A stretch of 64,000 nt of DNA from NCBI RefSeq assembly GCF_900105125.1, contig NZ_LT629750.1, forward strand, positions 310,001-374,000. Direction: 5' to 3'. This document shows positions 47,891-56,816 of the stretch, in pieces; the stretch's first letter is position 1, and each line of letters begins with the position of its first letter. This stretch comes from Bradyrhizobium canariense (lineage in GTDB: Bacteria > Pseudomonadota > Alphaproteobacteria > Rhizobiales > Xanthobacteraceae). The notes beneath the pieces were generated by a model. It was not told where the DNA came from and searched no databases. It was given only the letters and a program-made list of their open reading frames with translations. A program made the translations under genes and the position numbers.

Positions 47891-48958
47891 CTACGCGCCG
47901 CGCACGATCTCGCGCACCAGCCCGACCGTCTCATCGATCATCGCAGCCGTGACATCGAGATGGGTGCAGGCCCTGATTCGGCCGTCCATCATCGCCAGCA
48001 GCACGCCGCGGTTTCGCAGCGCCTCGACCATCCTGTCGCCGGTCACGCCGGCGCCGTCGGGGGTGAAGAACACCAGATTGGTTTCGGGCTGCTGCACCTG
48101 CATGCCGGCGATTTGCGAAAGCCCGCGCGCCAGCGCCCGTGCGTTGGCATGATCATCCGCAAGGCGGTCGACATGGTGGTCGAGCGCGTAGACGCAAGCC
48201 GCGGCGCAAATGCCGGCCTGGCGCATCGAACCCCCCAGGCGCTGCTTCCAGCGCCAGACTTCATCGATGAAGTCACGGGAGCCGGCGATCACGCCGCCGA
48301 TCGGCGCGCCCAGTCCCTTGGAGAAGTCGATCCAGGCCGAATCCCATCCGGCGGTCATGTCGCGGGCGCTGATGCCTGACGCGACGCAGGCATTCAGCAA
48401 TCGCGCACCGTCCATATGCGTTGCCATCCCGTTCGACCTGGCGATTTGCACGACCTCGTCGAGATCGGTCTTCTTCCAGATCGTGCCGCCGCCGATATTG
48501 GCGGTTTGCTCGGCGCTGACCACGGTCTGCGGCGGCTGGTAGCGCGTGCGCGGGTGCAGGGCTTTTCGAAACGTGTCGGGTGCGAACTGCCCGTCGGCGC
48601 CGGGCAGCGCCGTGATCTGGAATCCGCCGAGCGCGGCGTGCGCGCCGCCTTCACGCGCGATGATATGCGCGCTCTCATGCGCCAGGATCTCGTCGCCGGG
48701 CCGGCAATGCACCAGCGTCGCTGCGACATTGCACATGGTGCCGGAGGGCATGAACACGGCGGCTTCCTTGCCGAGCAGATCCGCGACGCGCTCGCAAAGC
48801 AGATTTACCGTGGGATCGTCGCCGATCTGCTCGTCGCCGACGTCGGCGCGCGCCATCGCATCGCGCATCGCGGGCGTCGGGCGGGTTTGCGTATCCGACA
48901 ATAAATTGATGCGGACCGGCGTCTGCTTGGGATCGCGTGGGGCAGGGGTGTAGGTCAT
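47891..48958 (-). CDS. ltaE: low-specificity L-threonine aldolase
   Basis: This PLP enzyme splits threonine (or allo-threonine) to glycine and acetaldehyde. The 355-residue product has the family's INLLSDTQTRPTPAMRDAMA and the PLP lysine in DFSKGLGAPIGG (Lys214), with HMDGARLLNA. The start is ATG with a GAGAACC-like site. Downstream lie the toxin remnants on the same strand. Beta-eliminating lyase or phenylserine aldolase activity could be alternatives. Confidence 0.88.
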   Translation of the reverse strand: MTYTPAPRDPKQTPVRINLLSDTQTRPTPAMRDAMARADVGDEQIGDDPTVNLLCERVADLLGKEAAVFMPSGTMCNVAATLVHCRPGDEILAHESAHIIAREGGAHAALGGFQITALPGADGQFAPDTFRKALHPRTRYQPPQTVVSAEQTANIGGGTIWKKTDLDEVVQIARSNGMATHMDGARLLNACVASGISARDMTAGWDSAWIDFSKGLGAPIGGVIAGSRDFIDEVWRWKQRLGGSMRQAGICAAACVYALDHHVDRLADDHANARALARGLSQIAGMQVQQPETNLVFFTPDGAGVTGDRMVEALRNRGVLLAMMDGRIRACTHLDVTAAMIDETVGLVREIVRGA

Positions 48959-49002
48959 GGCGGGTTCTCTTGGTTCAGCAGAGTCTCAGCGAAGTGAGTA
49001 TG

Positions 49003-49099
49003 CGTCATCTTGAGGTGCGAGCGCTCGAGCCTCGAAGGATGAGTCATATCGTCGCCGTCGCCCTTCGCGGCGCGCAAGAAAGCGCGCGCACCTCAGGGA
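49003..49099. repeat. palindromic intergenic repeat
   Basis: CGTCATCTTGAGGTGCGAGC...CCTCGAAGGATGAG and GCGCGCACCTCAGGGAGACGG; same family as 30336-30442, between ltaE and rpsD. Confidence 0.65.
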
Positions 49100-49121
49100 G
49101 ACGGCATCCTACTCAAACAAA

Positions 49122-49146
49122 AAGGCCCCGGCAAAACCGGGGCCCT
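49122..49146 (-). terminator. rho-independent terminator of rpsD
   Basis: The minus strand reads GGGCCCCGG-TTTTG-CCGGGGCC and then TTTTTG, about 30 bases after the rpsD stop. Confidence 0.85.
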
Positions 49147-49172
49147 TGATCTCGGCAAAGCGCTGACAGCAA

Positions 49173-49790
49173 TCAGCGCGAATAGAATTCGACGATCAGA
49201 TGCGGCTCCATCTGCACGGCGAACGGAACGTCCGACAGAGCAGGGATGCGGGCGAACTTCGCCGTCATCTTGGAGTGATCGACCTCGATGAAGTCGGGCA
49301 CGTCGCGCTCGGCCAACTGCACTGCTTCCAGAACCGGGGTGAGCTGCTTGGAGGATTCCTTGACCTCGATGACGTCGCCGACCTTCAGCTTGAAGCTGCC
49401 GATGTTGACGCGGCGGCCGTTCACCTTGACGTGGCCGTGATTGATGAACTGGCGCGCGGCGAACATGGTGGACACGAACTTGGCGCGATAGATCACGGTG
49501 TCGAGACGGCGCTCGAGCAGGCCGATCAGGTTTTCACCGGTATCGCCCTTCATCCGGCCGGCCTCGACGTAGATGCCGTGGAACTGGCGTTCGCTGATGT
49601 TGGCGTAGTAGCCCTTCAGCTTCTGCTTGGCGCGTAGCTGCACACCGAAGTCGGACAGCTTGCCCTTGCGGCGCTGGCCGTGCTGGCCGGGACCGTATTC
49701 CCGGCGGTTCACGGGGCTCTTCGGGCGGCCCCAGATGTTCTGGCCCATACGGCGATCGATCTTGTATTTCGCCTCACTGCGCTTTGTCAT
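49173..49790 (-). CDS. rpsD: 30S ribosomal protein S4
   Basis: The 205-residue S4 starts the assembly of the small subunit body. It shows [19 protein letters not shown], the RNA-binding S4 domain with [20 protein letters not shown] and [17 protein letters not shown]. The length is that of alphaproteobacterial S4. It lies alone, away from the main ribosomal protein operons, with a clear terminator. Confidence 0.97.
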   Translation of the reverse strand: MTKRSEAKYKIDRRMGQNIWGRPKSPVNRREYGPGQHGQRRKGKLSDFGVQLRAKQKLKGYYANISERQFHGIYVEAGRMKGDTGENLIGLLERRLDTVIYRAKFVSTMFAARQFINHGHVKVNGRRVNIGSFKLKVGDVIEVKESSKQLTPVLEAVQLAERDVPDFIEVDHSKMTAKFARIPALSDVPFAVQMEPHLIVEFYSR

Positions 49791-50074
49791 CGCGTCCTCT
49801 TTGGTAAAGGTTGAGTGTTTTGAGGAAACGCGCCCTCCTGTGCGCCGGGAATTTCCCGGAGCCGACAGGCTCGCCTCTTAAGCTAAAGGGACAGGCCACG
49901 GGTCGCGAAACGCAACGCGGGCCGAAACCGGCCCGCGAGCAAGCGGTTTCTAGGGGAAAAGCCCCCATCCTGTCAAATGAATCGGCCTGATTTTATCGGG
50001 CCGTCCAAACGCCCTTATCCCCGGGATTCCGGCTTCGTCGCCGTCGAAACGCCCGGGAATGACGGCCGAAGCCG

Positions 50075-50854
50075 TCAGGTCGCGACCGCCCGGACCGGCT
50101 TTGGCTCCCCTTGCGGCCGGAGGCCGCGCAATTCAGCCGCTATTTCGCCGTTCAGCACCTGTTCCAGCCGGGTCAGGGTCTTGGCGATCAAGGCTGCGTC
50201 GGTGATCCGGTGATCCCAGCGGATCACGACATCGATGGTCTGGTCGGGCTCTACCACGCCATAACTGAGGATATACGGGCCGGGACTGAGTGCATGAAGC
50301 TCGCCGGCCCCATAGGCGGCGACGGAAGTGACCCCGAAGCTGCCGAAATAGTTGGCGCGCTGGCGTCCGAAATTCAGCCCGACCAGCCAGACCAGGCGGC
50401 GAAGCGGCAGCGGCAGCGCGGTTGCCCGCAGGATCTTTCGAAAGGCCGGGACCTCATCGACCGGGGCATCCTTGGCGTGCCGGATCAGCCGGTCGATTTC
50501 CGTCAGCGAGTGATCGTTTTCCAAGGCGATCTTTTGCGGCAGCACGCAATCCTCGCCGTCCTCGACGCGCGCGATTGCCACCATGCCGACGCTGCGCGGC
50601 AGTTCATAGAAATGCGGCCAGGGCCATTTGGCGTAAAGCGTGCGCAAAGTCGGCTGGTCTTTTGCGACCAGCGAGAACGCCTTGACGAAAATCGCCGCCC
50701 ATCCGGGCGGCTGCATGGCCAGCGCGCGGGCTTCCAGCAACTGACGGATGTCGAGATTTCGCCGCAGCGAAACGAAGGGAACGCCGCGCGATGCGTGCAT
50801 GAGATCGGCGACGAGACGGCGCGGAAGAGAGATTTTTCGAGCCGTTCCGCGCAT
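50075..50854 (-). CDS. 2-oxoacid dehydrogenase E2-like acyltransferase
   Basis: The 259-residue product matches the catalytic (CAT-fold) domain of E2 acyltransferases, without lipoyl or binding domains. The active-site line HRxxDG appears as RWDHRITDAALIAKTL, where the Gly is Ala. The start at 50854 (MRGTARKISLPRRLVADLMH) is chosen because the domain begins there. The upstream frame to 51040 is of poor quality. It may be a stand-alone acyltransferase or an inactive relative. No E1 or E3 gene is nearby. Confidence 0.65.
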   Translation of the reverse strand: MRGTARKISLPRRLVADLMHASRGVPFVSLRRNLDIRQLLEARALAMQPPGWAAIFVKAFSLVAKDQPTLRTLYAKWPWPHFYELPRSVGMVAIARVEDGEDCVLPQKIALENDHSLTEIDRLIRHAKDAPVDEVPAFRKILRATALPLPLRRLVWLVGLNFGRQRANYFGSFGVTSVAAYGAGELHALSPGPYILSYGVVEPDQTIDVVIRWDHRITDAALIAKTLTRLEQVLNGEIAAELRGLRPQGEPKPVRAVAT

Positions 50855-51214
50855 CGTTCCACTCAGGTTTCCGCGATAGCGTAGCGGCGGACGAGTCTCG
50901 CCCGCCAGATCTTCGTCTAGCACGAACCAACGGGCCTGAGACCAGTATTTGATGTAACTCTTCCGAGCGCATCCCGTTGCATCCTCGCGCAAGTACATTG
51001 AAATTACTTGAGATTTTGCTGCGAAGTTATAGCGCTTCACCGCGTCGTGTTGCGTGCGAGCGCATCACTTTTGCTGCCCTGAGGATGGAACATGGAAGAC
51101 TCACCGGCCGGTTCCCTGGAAGCAAAAACTACACGCGACGCGAAATTGACGACGTGGCGTCGCTCGACGAGGCTCGCGAACCCTACGCTAATTTGAGTTG
51201 CAATGGTGGCTGGT
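50855..51214. other. 360-base spacer without a supported gene
   Basis: Only weak frames are present, including a plus frame ending at 51249 with no strong ribosome-binding site. No repeat or hairpin stands out. Confidence 0.4.
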
Positions 51215-51349
51215 TCAGCACCGGAGGGATTTACTCCAGTGCGCCCTGACGCGGCGGAGCCGGGATTGCCTGGCCCGGACTGCAAAGCCCGAGGCGAAGC
51301 CGCCGGTAAAAATGGTGACAAAGGCGAGAACGGCGATGCCGATCAACAT
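51215..51349 (-). CDS. small single-pass membrane protein, 44 aa
   Basis: ATG at 51349 follows AAGGAG at about 9 bases. MLIGIAVLAFVTIFTGGFAS GFAV is a hydrophobic helix and is followed by a basic tail (RARQSRLRRVRAHWSKS), so the C-terminus should stay in the cytosol. No function is known. Confidence 0.5.
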   Translation of the reverse strand: MLIGIAVLAFVTIFTGGFASGFAVRARQSRLRRVRAHWSKSLRC

Positions 51350-51463
51350 TTCTAGCGCTCCTTGCGCTTCGGCCAAATCCGCACGTTAGGCGCGGGCGCC
51401 GCTTCATGCCAAGCGGCACGGGGCTTATTTGGATGAGGCCCCTCAGATGAAGGAGCCCGGACC

Positions 51464-51694
51464 ATGTTGATGCGAGTATCCCGAGCGGCGCTTTGCGCGT
51501 TAGTGATAGTTCCTGTCGTCTCGCCTGCTTATGGCCTGACCAGTCAGGAGGTGGTGGCCAAGCTCGAGTCAGCTGGGTATTCGCAGATCCGCGAAATGAA
51601 ATCCGGAAAGATCATGACCTACAAGGCGGTCAGGGCCGGCAAGGAAGTGTCCCTCGTAATTGACAGCTTCGGCAAGGTCAAAGAGTTGCCGTAG
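51464..51694 (+). CDS. small secreted protein, PepSY-like, 76 aa
   Basis: A signal peptide (to SPAYG) is followed by a short alpha-beta unit LTSQEVVAKLESAGYSQIRE and SLVIDSFGKVKELP, as in PepSY/YpeB-like small periplasmic proteins. AAGGAG is well placed before the ATG at 51464. It is followed by a hairpin at 51741-51775 (AGGCGAACATCGA/TCGATGTTCGCCT). Confidence 0.65.
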   Translation: MLMRVSRAALCALVIVPVVSPAYGLTSQEVVAKLESAGYSQIREMKSGKIMTYKAVRAGKEVSLVIDSFGKVKELP

Positions 51695-51740
51695 AAAGTA
51701 ATGCGGCACCTGTTCCTGCGTCGCGCGCCCTCCGCCAAAC

Positions 51741-51775
51741 ATAGGCGAACATCGAAAAGGCTTCGATGTTCGCCT
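51741..51775. terminator. hairpin after the PepSY-like gene
   Basis: AGGCGAACATCGA pairs perfectly with TCGATGTTCGCCT around AAAAGGCT-type loop bases. There is no T run, so a terminator role is uncertain. Confidence 0.4.
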
Positions 51776-51816
51776 GGGCTCGTCGATCCAGTTTCCCTTC
51801 GCCTTTAGTCAGATCT

Positions 51817-52041
51817 CTAGAACCCGGCCACAATCCGCAGCCACTCGGCTTCGCCGACCGCTGTGATGGAGAAGGGTCCGTAGTCCTCGTCCCGCCGCTC
51901 GATAAAGCTGCGCGCCTCCAGATGGCTTTGCGTGTTGATGCCGGCACCGATCACATGCACACGTTGGCCTTTGTTCCTGAGCTGGCCGATGAGTATCGCC
52001 GATCGAAGAGGACGAGTGCCTGATATGATCAGGGAGATCAT
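51817..52041 (-). CDS. hypothetical protein, 74 aa
   Basis: The frame has balanced composition, for example QRVHVIGAGINTQSHLEARS and EDYGPFSITAVGEAEWLRI. No signal peptide. The ATG lies beside a hairpin (52044-52071) and has no ribosome-binding site, so the start is unsure. A plus-strand frame over the same bases is Arg/Pro-rich and less likely. Nothing points to a function. Confidence 0.4.
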   Translation of the reverse strand: MISLIISGTRPLRSAILIGQLRNKGQRVHVIGAGINTQSHLEARSFIERRDEDYGPFSITAVGEAEWLRIVAGF

Positions 52042-52043
52042 GG

Positions 52044-52071
52044 AAGCCGCCGGGCACGCTCGGCGGCTTTT
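52044..52071 (+). terminator. hairpin with T run
   Basis: AAGCCGCCG pairs with CGGCGGCTT, followed by TTT on the plus strand. No clear plus-strand gene ends just before it. Confidence 0.5.
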
Positions 52072-52164
52072 CGCTATTTGTTATCGTGAAATTAACCGCG
52101 TTGGAGACGGGCCTGCAACCATGCATCGATCATCATGTTGTCTCGGCAACCGGAGGTAATCAAG

Positions 52165-52410
52165 ATGATGGAGATCGGCACGAAGTCACCCACCAGCTTT
52201 GAGCAACGCTGTCTGATCTTAAATGCGGCAGCGCATTCCGTCCGCCAAAGATCCATTCGAGGAGGGGAGGATATTGAAGGGTGGCGTCTTTCTCGTTTGA
52301 TGCGCGACGCCTGTACTGACACTCAAGTCAAGCTTGCCGAGCGGAAATACGGAGTGTGGCTGCAGGCCGCCTCGGGAAAAATACTCAGGAACTGCCAACC
52401 AGGAATCTAA
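52165..52410 (+). CDS. hypothetical protein, 81 aa
   Basis: From the ATG at 52165 (MMEIGTKSPTSFEQRCLILN) the frame reads a helical, charged protein and stops just in front of a strong terminator at 52411-52440. A further ATG at 52135 would add ten residues. CCGGAGG lies at a distance from both. The link to the terminator gives most of the support. Function unknown. Confidence 0.4.
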   Translation: MMEIGTKSPTSFEQRCLILNAAAHSVRQRSIRGGEDIEGWRLSRLMRDACTDTQVKLAERKYGVWLQAASGKILRNCQPGI

Positions 52411-52440
52411 TAAAAGGCCGCCGCGACTGGCGGCTTTTTT
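52411..52440. terminator. bidirectional terminator
   Basis: AAAAGGCCGCC-GCGACT-GGCGGCTTTTTT has an A run on the left and T run on the right, serving genes on both sides. Confidence 0.8.
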
Positions 52441-52603
52441 AATCGCGTTTCAGTCCCGACAGGCGGGCCAAAACCTGTTTTAGCCAGCGGTTCTCTCGCT
52501 CGAGAGATTCGATGGTGCGGTGAAAAATAAGTACATCAGCACCGTCGCTCTCTAAAATCGGAAGAGGGCCTGGCGGCGCGATCTTCTCTTGATAAACCAT
52601 CAT
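52439..52603 (-). CDS. small coiled-coil protein, 54 aa
   Basis: ATG at 52603 follows GGAAGGGG. The N-terminal 25 residues are Pro-rich, and the C-terminal half (FHRTIESLERENRWLKQVLA) has a clear heptad pattern for a coiled coil. It ends at the shared terminator. No function is known. Confidence 0.45.
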   Translation of the reverse strand: MMVYQEKIAPPGPLPILESDGADVLIFHRTIESLERENRWLKQVLARLSGLKRD

Positions 52604-52835
52604 TGGCGCCCCTTCCTGCAGAGGCAAGGCACCGAGGCGTTTATAGTTCCAGCGGGGCGCCAGAAGAATTCCGGCGGGATCCCGCCAACTAAGACCGTCG
52701 ACTCAGTGGTGCGCGCATGATCAGGCTGACAGCGCAGCGCACCAGCTTCGGTGCCTCGCAGCCTGAAGAAATATCGATCTTTTTCGCAAGCCGAAACATC
52801 ATCCAACTTGCCTGAGGACAGATGGTTCGGGCTGC

Positions 52836-53222
52836 TTATGGTGCTGGCGTGGCGAGCGGCTTGGTTTTGTCCACTACGTAAATACCAAGCACTTTGAATG
52901 GCTTATCGCCGGAAACCTTGACGTCATGGATGGCGCCGGTAGGAATTGAATAGGAGTCGCCGGCTTTCAGGTGCTGGGTCTTGCCCTCGACGATGAGGTC
53001 GGCTTCACCTTCCAGCACATAACCGGTTTCGATGCCGGGGTGGGTATGACGTCCAGCGGTGCCGCCTGGCTGGACTTCGGCAATGCCGGTGATGGTCACG
53101 TAGCCGTCCGGAAACTCGATTTTTTGCAGCGGGGTGCGTTTGATGCCGCTTTGCTGCGCGAGCGCGCCGCCTGCAAAGGTAAAGGCGGCGACGGTTAATC
53201 CGAGCAGAATTTTCTTGATCAT
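52836..53222 (-). CDS. secreted cupin-domain protein
   Basis: A signal peptide (to ALAQQ) precedes a single cupin domain. The metal-binding cupin motif 1 is GRHTHPGIETGYVLEGE (His, His, Glu) and motif 2 is GDSYSIPTGAIHDVKV (His). The 128-residue product should lie in the periplasm. The ligand is unknown. A repetitive run of T in the leader and GGGAGAAAA before the ATG. Confidence 0.82.
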   Translation of the reverse strand: MIKKILLGLTVAAFTFAGGALAQQSGIKRTPLQKIEFPDGYVTITGIAEVQPGGTAGRHTHPGIETGYVLEGEADLIVEGKTQHLKAGDSYSIPTGAIHDVKVSGDKPFKVLGIYVVDKTKPLATPAP

Positions 53223-53307
53223 GATTTTTTCTCCCTGTGCGGCGACCCTAGCAGCGTGAGGTAAAGGGGAGAAGCGCGCGCTGCATGGGTCCGCGCGAAC
53301 GGCCGCT

Positions 53308-54084
53308 TCAGCGCTTGATGCCTTCGAAACTCACGGCAATCCCGCGGGCGAACAGCGACCAGTCGAAGCCGAGCGCCAGCGCTACGTAGCCGCGGTCGAT
53401 CATCTGGTTGGCTTGTTCGGCCGTGCGCGCGGCGCCGCCGATCGGAACGCCGCTTTTCAGGATGCCGGCTTCGGCTTGCGCGATCAGCGCCAGCACTTCG
53501 GGATCATCCAGCCGGCCGCGCTTGCCGATGCTGGTGGCAAGGTCGCCGGTGCCGATGACAGCGACGTCGATGCCCGGCGTCGCCATGATCTCGTCGATGC
53601 GCTTGACTGCCTCGACATGCTCGATGGTGACCATGCAGATCATGTCGTCGTCGGCGGTCGCCATGTAATCGGGCATCGAGACGCCCCAGCGAAACGGGGC
53701 GTGAAACGGGCCCCACTGCCGGTCGCCGCGCGGCGGATAGCGCACGCTTCGTACGGCTTTTTCAGCGTCCGTGTGGTTGCAGATCATCGGAAAATTGATT
53801 CCCAGGGCACCGAGATCCATCGGCGCCTTGGCGAGCCAGGGTTCGTTGGCGGCGATCCGCGCCAGCGGCACGCAAGGCGTGCCTGAGGTGGCGACGATCA
53901 TGCCGTGCGCGGAGCCGAGATCGATCGGACCATGTTCGAGATCGACAATGATCCAGTCGATCCCTGAACGGGCCATGATCTGAACCATCTGTATGCTGGG
54001 AATGGTCGCGATCGCGCCGAATGTCGGACGCCCCTCGCGCCATAGTTTGCGGAGGCGGTTGAGCGGGGCAGGCGCTGCGGTCAT
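53308..54084 (-). CDS. HpcH/HpaI aldolase family protein
   Basis: The 258-residue product is a class II pyruvate aldolase of the HpcH/HpaI type. It has WIIVDLEHGPIDLGSAH, a metal-site-like CMVTIEHVEAVKRIDEI and IGTGDLATSIGKRG. Such enzymes cleave 2-keto-3-deoxy acids into pyruvate and an aldehyde. ATG at 54084 follows GGAG. The physiological substrate cannot be told. It is on the same strand as murI, 81 bases after it. Confidence 0.87.
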   Translation of the reverse strand: MTAAPAPLNRLRKLWREGRPTFGAIATIPSIQMVQIMARSGIDWIIVDLEHGPIDLGSAHGMIVATSGTPCVPLARIAANEPWLAKAPMDLGALGINFPMICNHTDAEKAVRSVRYPPRGDRQWGPFHAPFRWGVSMPDYMATADDDMICMVTIEHVEAVKRIDEIMATPGIDVAVIGTGDLATSIGKRGRLDDPEVLALIAQAEAGILKSGVPIGGAARTAEQANQMIDRGYVALALGFDWSLFARGIAVSFEGIKR

Positions 54085-54165
54085 CAAAGGCTCCGTCCGA
54101 TTTAGCCGATCGCGGCCACCGGAAAACTAGCAGCGGGGAATGACGACGAAAAGATCGGGCGACCC

Positions 54166-54993
54166 TTACGCGGGGACTCGGCCGCCGAAAAACGGCATCA
54201 GCGCCTGGCTCAGCGTGTGCGGCCGATTCGAGGTGAAGATCATTTCGGCACCGGCCTGATCGGCATCGCTGCCGGGCGACCCCAGCAAATCCACGACCCG
54301 CCGCGCAATCGCGGGCGCGGGATCGATCCAGTCCACCGGCCACGGTGCCAGCCGGACGAGCCGGTCCATCAGCAGCGGGTAGTGGGTGCAGGCCAGCACC
54401 ACGGTATCGGTGCGCGCCGAATTGGGATCGCCGGCCCCGACAAAACACGGCGCCAGTTCGGCCAAAATTAGGGAATCGCTCACTTCAGCGCCGCCCAACG
54501 CCGCTTCCGCAAGCGCTGCGAGATCCGCCGAACCCACCAGCGTCACGTCGCAGCCCTGGGCAAAATCGCGGATCAGCGCTTGGGTATATTCGCGCTTGAC
54601 GGTGCCCTTGGTGCCGAGCACCGACACGCGCTTTGTTGTCGAACTGGCGCAAGCCGGCTTGATGGCGGGGACCGTTCCAACAAAGGGCACGGCGTAGGCG
54701 CCGCGCAAATGCGACATCACCAGGGTCGAGGCCGTGTTGCAGGCGATCACGACGAGGTCGGGAGCATGCGCCGATATCAATTCGCCGATCAGCGGCACCA
54801 CCCGCGCGGTGATCGCCTCTTCGCTATGGTGGCCGTAGGGAAAGAACGTGTCGTCTGCGACATAGACATAATGCGCATCGGGCCGCGCCTTTACGATCTC
54901 GCGCAGCACCGTGAGGCCGCCAAGGCCGGAATCAAACACGAGTATCGTTGGGCGAGCTGACACGTCGTGATCTTGGCCGATCCGGGTTACCAT
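54166..54993 (-). CDS. murI: glutamate racemase
   Basis: MurI makes D-glutamate for peptidoglycan. The two catalytic cysteines are in VVIACNTASTL and VVLACTHYPLL, and the N-terminal FDSGLGGLTVLREI is typical. Length from 54993 is 275 residues. A longer frame to 55101 exists, but its first 36 residues are poor. There is no good ribosome-binding site at any start, so the N-terminus is unsure. Confidence 0.93.
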   Translation of the reverse strand: MVTRIGQDHDVSARPTILVFDSGLGGLTVLREIVKARPDAHYVYVADDTFFPYGHHSEEAITARVVPLIGELISAHAPDLVVIACNTASTLVMSHLRGAYAVPFVGTVPAIKPACASSTTKRVSVLGTKGTVKREYTQALIRDFAQGCDVTLVGSADLAALAEAALGGAEVSDSLILAELAPCFVGAGDPNSARTDTVVLACTHYPLLMDRLVRLAPWPVDWIDPAPAIARRVVDLLGSPGSDADQAGAEMIFTSNRPHTLSQALMPFFGGRVPA

Positions 54994-55115
54994 TCGGTTG
55001 TTATCGCATACCGGCGCCGCGGCGCAAAATTGTGGTTGCGCAACGGGTTGCCCCGTTCTCATCGCGTCTTGGATAACCCAAAACTTGGATAACCAAGACA
55101 AATAGCGCGTCTCGA

Positions 55116-56423
55116 TCAGCTCTCGGCGAACACGCGCTTGAAGATCGTGTCGACGTGCTTGAGGTGATAGCCGAGGTCGAACTGCTCCTCGATCTCGGCA
55201 TCGCCGAGATATTTCTTCACCTCGGGGTCTTTTTTCAACAGCGTCTGGAAGTCGCCTTCACCGCGCCATACCGGCATCGCGTTGCGCTGCACGAATTTGT
55301 AGGCGTCCTCACGGCTGGCGCCCTTCTGCGTCAGCGCGATCAGCAGCCGCTGCGAATGCACGAGGCCGCCGAGCCGGTCGAGGTTCTTCTGCATGTTCTC
55401 CGGATAGATCAACAGCTTGTCGATCAGGCTGGCCAGGCGGTTGAGCGCGAAGTCGAGCGTCACCGTGGCATCGGGACCGATCATGCGCTCGGCCGAAGAG
55501 TGCGAAATATCGCGCTCGTGCCACAGCACGACATTCTCCATCGCCGGTGTCACATAGGCGCGCACCATGCGGGCAAGGCCGGTGAGATTCTCCGACAGCA
55601 CCGGATTGCGCTTGTGCGGCATCGCCGAGGAGCCTTTCTGGCCCTCCGAAAAGAATTCTTCGGCTTCCAGCACCTCAGTGCGCTGCATATGGCGGATTTC
55701 GGTGGCAAGCCGTTCGATCGAGGAAGCGATCACGCCAAGCGTCGCGAAATACATCGCGTGGCGGTCTCGCGGGATCACCTGTGTCGAGATCGGCTCCGGC
55801 ACCAGGCCCATCGCTTTGGCGACATGCGCTTCGACGCGCGGATCGATCTGGGCAAAGGTGCCGACCGCGCCCGAGATGGCGCAGGTCGCGACTTCCTTGC
55901 GGGCGTTGACCAGACGCTCGCGGGCGCGGGAAAATTCCGCATAGGCATAGGCGAGCTTCAGCCCGAACGTGACGGGTTCGGCGTGAATGCCGTGCGAACG
56001 GCCGATGGTCGGTGTCATCTTGTGCTCGAAGGCGCGCTTCTTCAGCGCCGCCAGCACCTTGTCGACGTCCGATATCAGCAAATCAGCGGCTCGGGTGAGC
56101 TGCACGTTGAAGCAGGTGTCGAGCACGTCGGAGGAGGTCATGCCCTGATGCACGAAGCGCGCCTCGGGACCGACGATCTCGGCCAGATGGGTCAGGAAGG
56201 CGATGACGTCGTGCTTGGTCTCGCGCTCAATCTCGTCGATGCGCGCGACATCGAAGGTGGCGTCCTTGGCCTTGGCCCAGATCGTCTTGGCGGCTTCCTT
56301 CGGGATCACGCCGAGTTCCGCCAGCGCATCCGCCGCATGCGCCTCGATCTCGAACCAGATCTTGAAGCGGGTCTGCGGCTCCCAGATCGAGGCCATTTCC
56401 GGACGAGTGTAACGGGGGATCAT
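55116..56423 (-). CDS. purB: adenylosuccinate lyase
   Basis: PurB works twice in purine synthesis, splitting fumarate from SAICAR and adenylosuccinate. The 435-residue chain starts IPRYTRPEMASIWEPQTRF and has the signature SSAMPHKRNPV (flexible catalytic loop). The ATG at 56423 gives the normal length. Together with purC, S, Q and L it adds another IMP-pathway step in this window. It faces the inverted repeats at 56552-56594. Confidence 0.96.
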   Translation of the reverse strand: MIPRYTRPEMASIWEPQTRFKIWFEIEAHAADALAELGVIPKEAAKTIWAKAKDATFDVARIDEIERETKHDVIAFLTHLAEIVGPEARFVHQGMTSSDVLDTCFNVQLTRAADLLISDVDKVLAALKKRAFEHKMTPTIGRSHGIHAEPVTFGLKLAYAYAEFSRARERLVNARKEVATCAISGAVGTFAQIDPRVEAHVAKAMGLVPEPISTQVIPRDRHAMYFATLGVIASSIERLATEIRHMQRTEVLEAEEFFSEGQKGSSAMPHKRNPVLSENLTGLARMVRAYVTPAMENVVLWHERDISHSSAERMIGPDATVTLDFALNRLASLIDKLLIYPENMQKNLDRLGGLVHSQRLLIALTQKGASREDAYKFVQRNAMPVWRGEGDFQTLLKKDPEVKKYLGDAEIEEQFDLGYHLKHVDTIFKRVFAES

Positions 56424-56551
56424 GGGCGACTCATGGCTCGAATAGCGCGAAATGGGGATTACGCTGCACTTTAGCAGAGCTGTTCCGGTGAGACAAACGG
56501 CCTTCCGCGACGGCCTAACTGGCAAGTCCGGAACCCCTTTAGGCCGGCCCC

Positions 56552-56594
56552 GTCAGTCACATAATATTGACTGACAGATATTGAAATCTGTCAG
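56552..56594. promoter_or_regulatory. two overlapping inverted repeats, likely operator
   Basis: First repeat: GTCAGTCA (56552-56559), 8-base spacer CATAATAT, TGACTGAC (56568-56575). Second repeat: CTGACAGAT (56571-56579), 6-base spacer, ATCTGTCAG (56586-56594). Both are perfect and share CTGAC. They lie 129 bases before purB and about 220 bases before tetR. A TetR-type or similar dimer could bind each; the regulator is not proved. Confidence 0.6.
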
Positions 56595-56679
56595 CGAGAT
56601 CATTATAACTGTCTTAGCCACTGCGAAAGCGCAGGGACTAGCCAAGAAACTTACCGAGAAACTTTGCCGAGAAACTCCG

Positions 56680-56781
56680 ATGACAGCCGAAATCATTTAT
56701 TTGACCTCACAACTCCATCACTGGCTCAATGAGCGCGTGGCCCGCCATCTGGCCGCACAAGCTGCAAGACTTACCCGCTAG
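56680..56781 (+). CDS. hypothetical short peptide, 33 aa
   Basis: MTAEIIYLTSQLHHWLNERV and a basic tail form a single amphipathic helix. No ribosome-binding site is clear. It lies between the operator-like repeats and tetR, 35 bases before it, and might be a leader peptide. Very tentative; an upstream in-frame ATG at 56581 lies inside the repeats. Confidence 0.25.
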   Translation: MTAEIIYLTSQLHHWLNERVARHLAAQAARLTR

Positions 56782-56816
56782 GTAGTGCCAGGCAGCGGAA
56801 AACCAATGGGGCGCAT

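Noticed and set aside
50977..51249. 90-residue plus-strand frame ending in GGWFSTGGIYSSAP
   Set aside because: Weak start, mixed composition, and its end overlaps a better-supported minus-strand small gene.
55155..56474. 439-residue open frame on the plus strand across purB
   Set aside because: Antisense shadow of purB; purB motifs are unambiguous.
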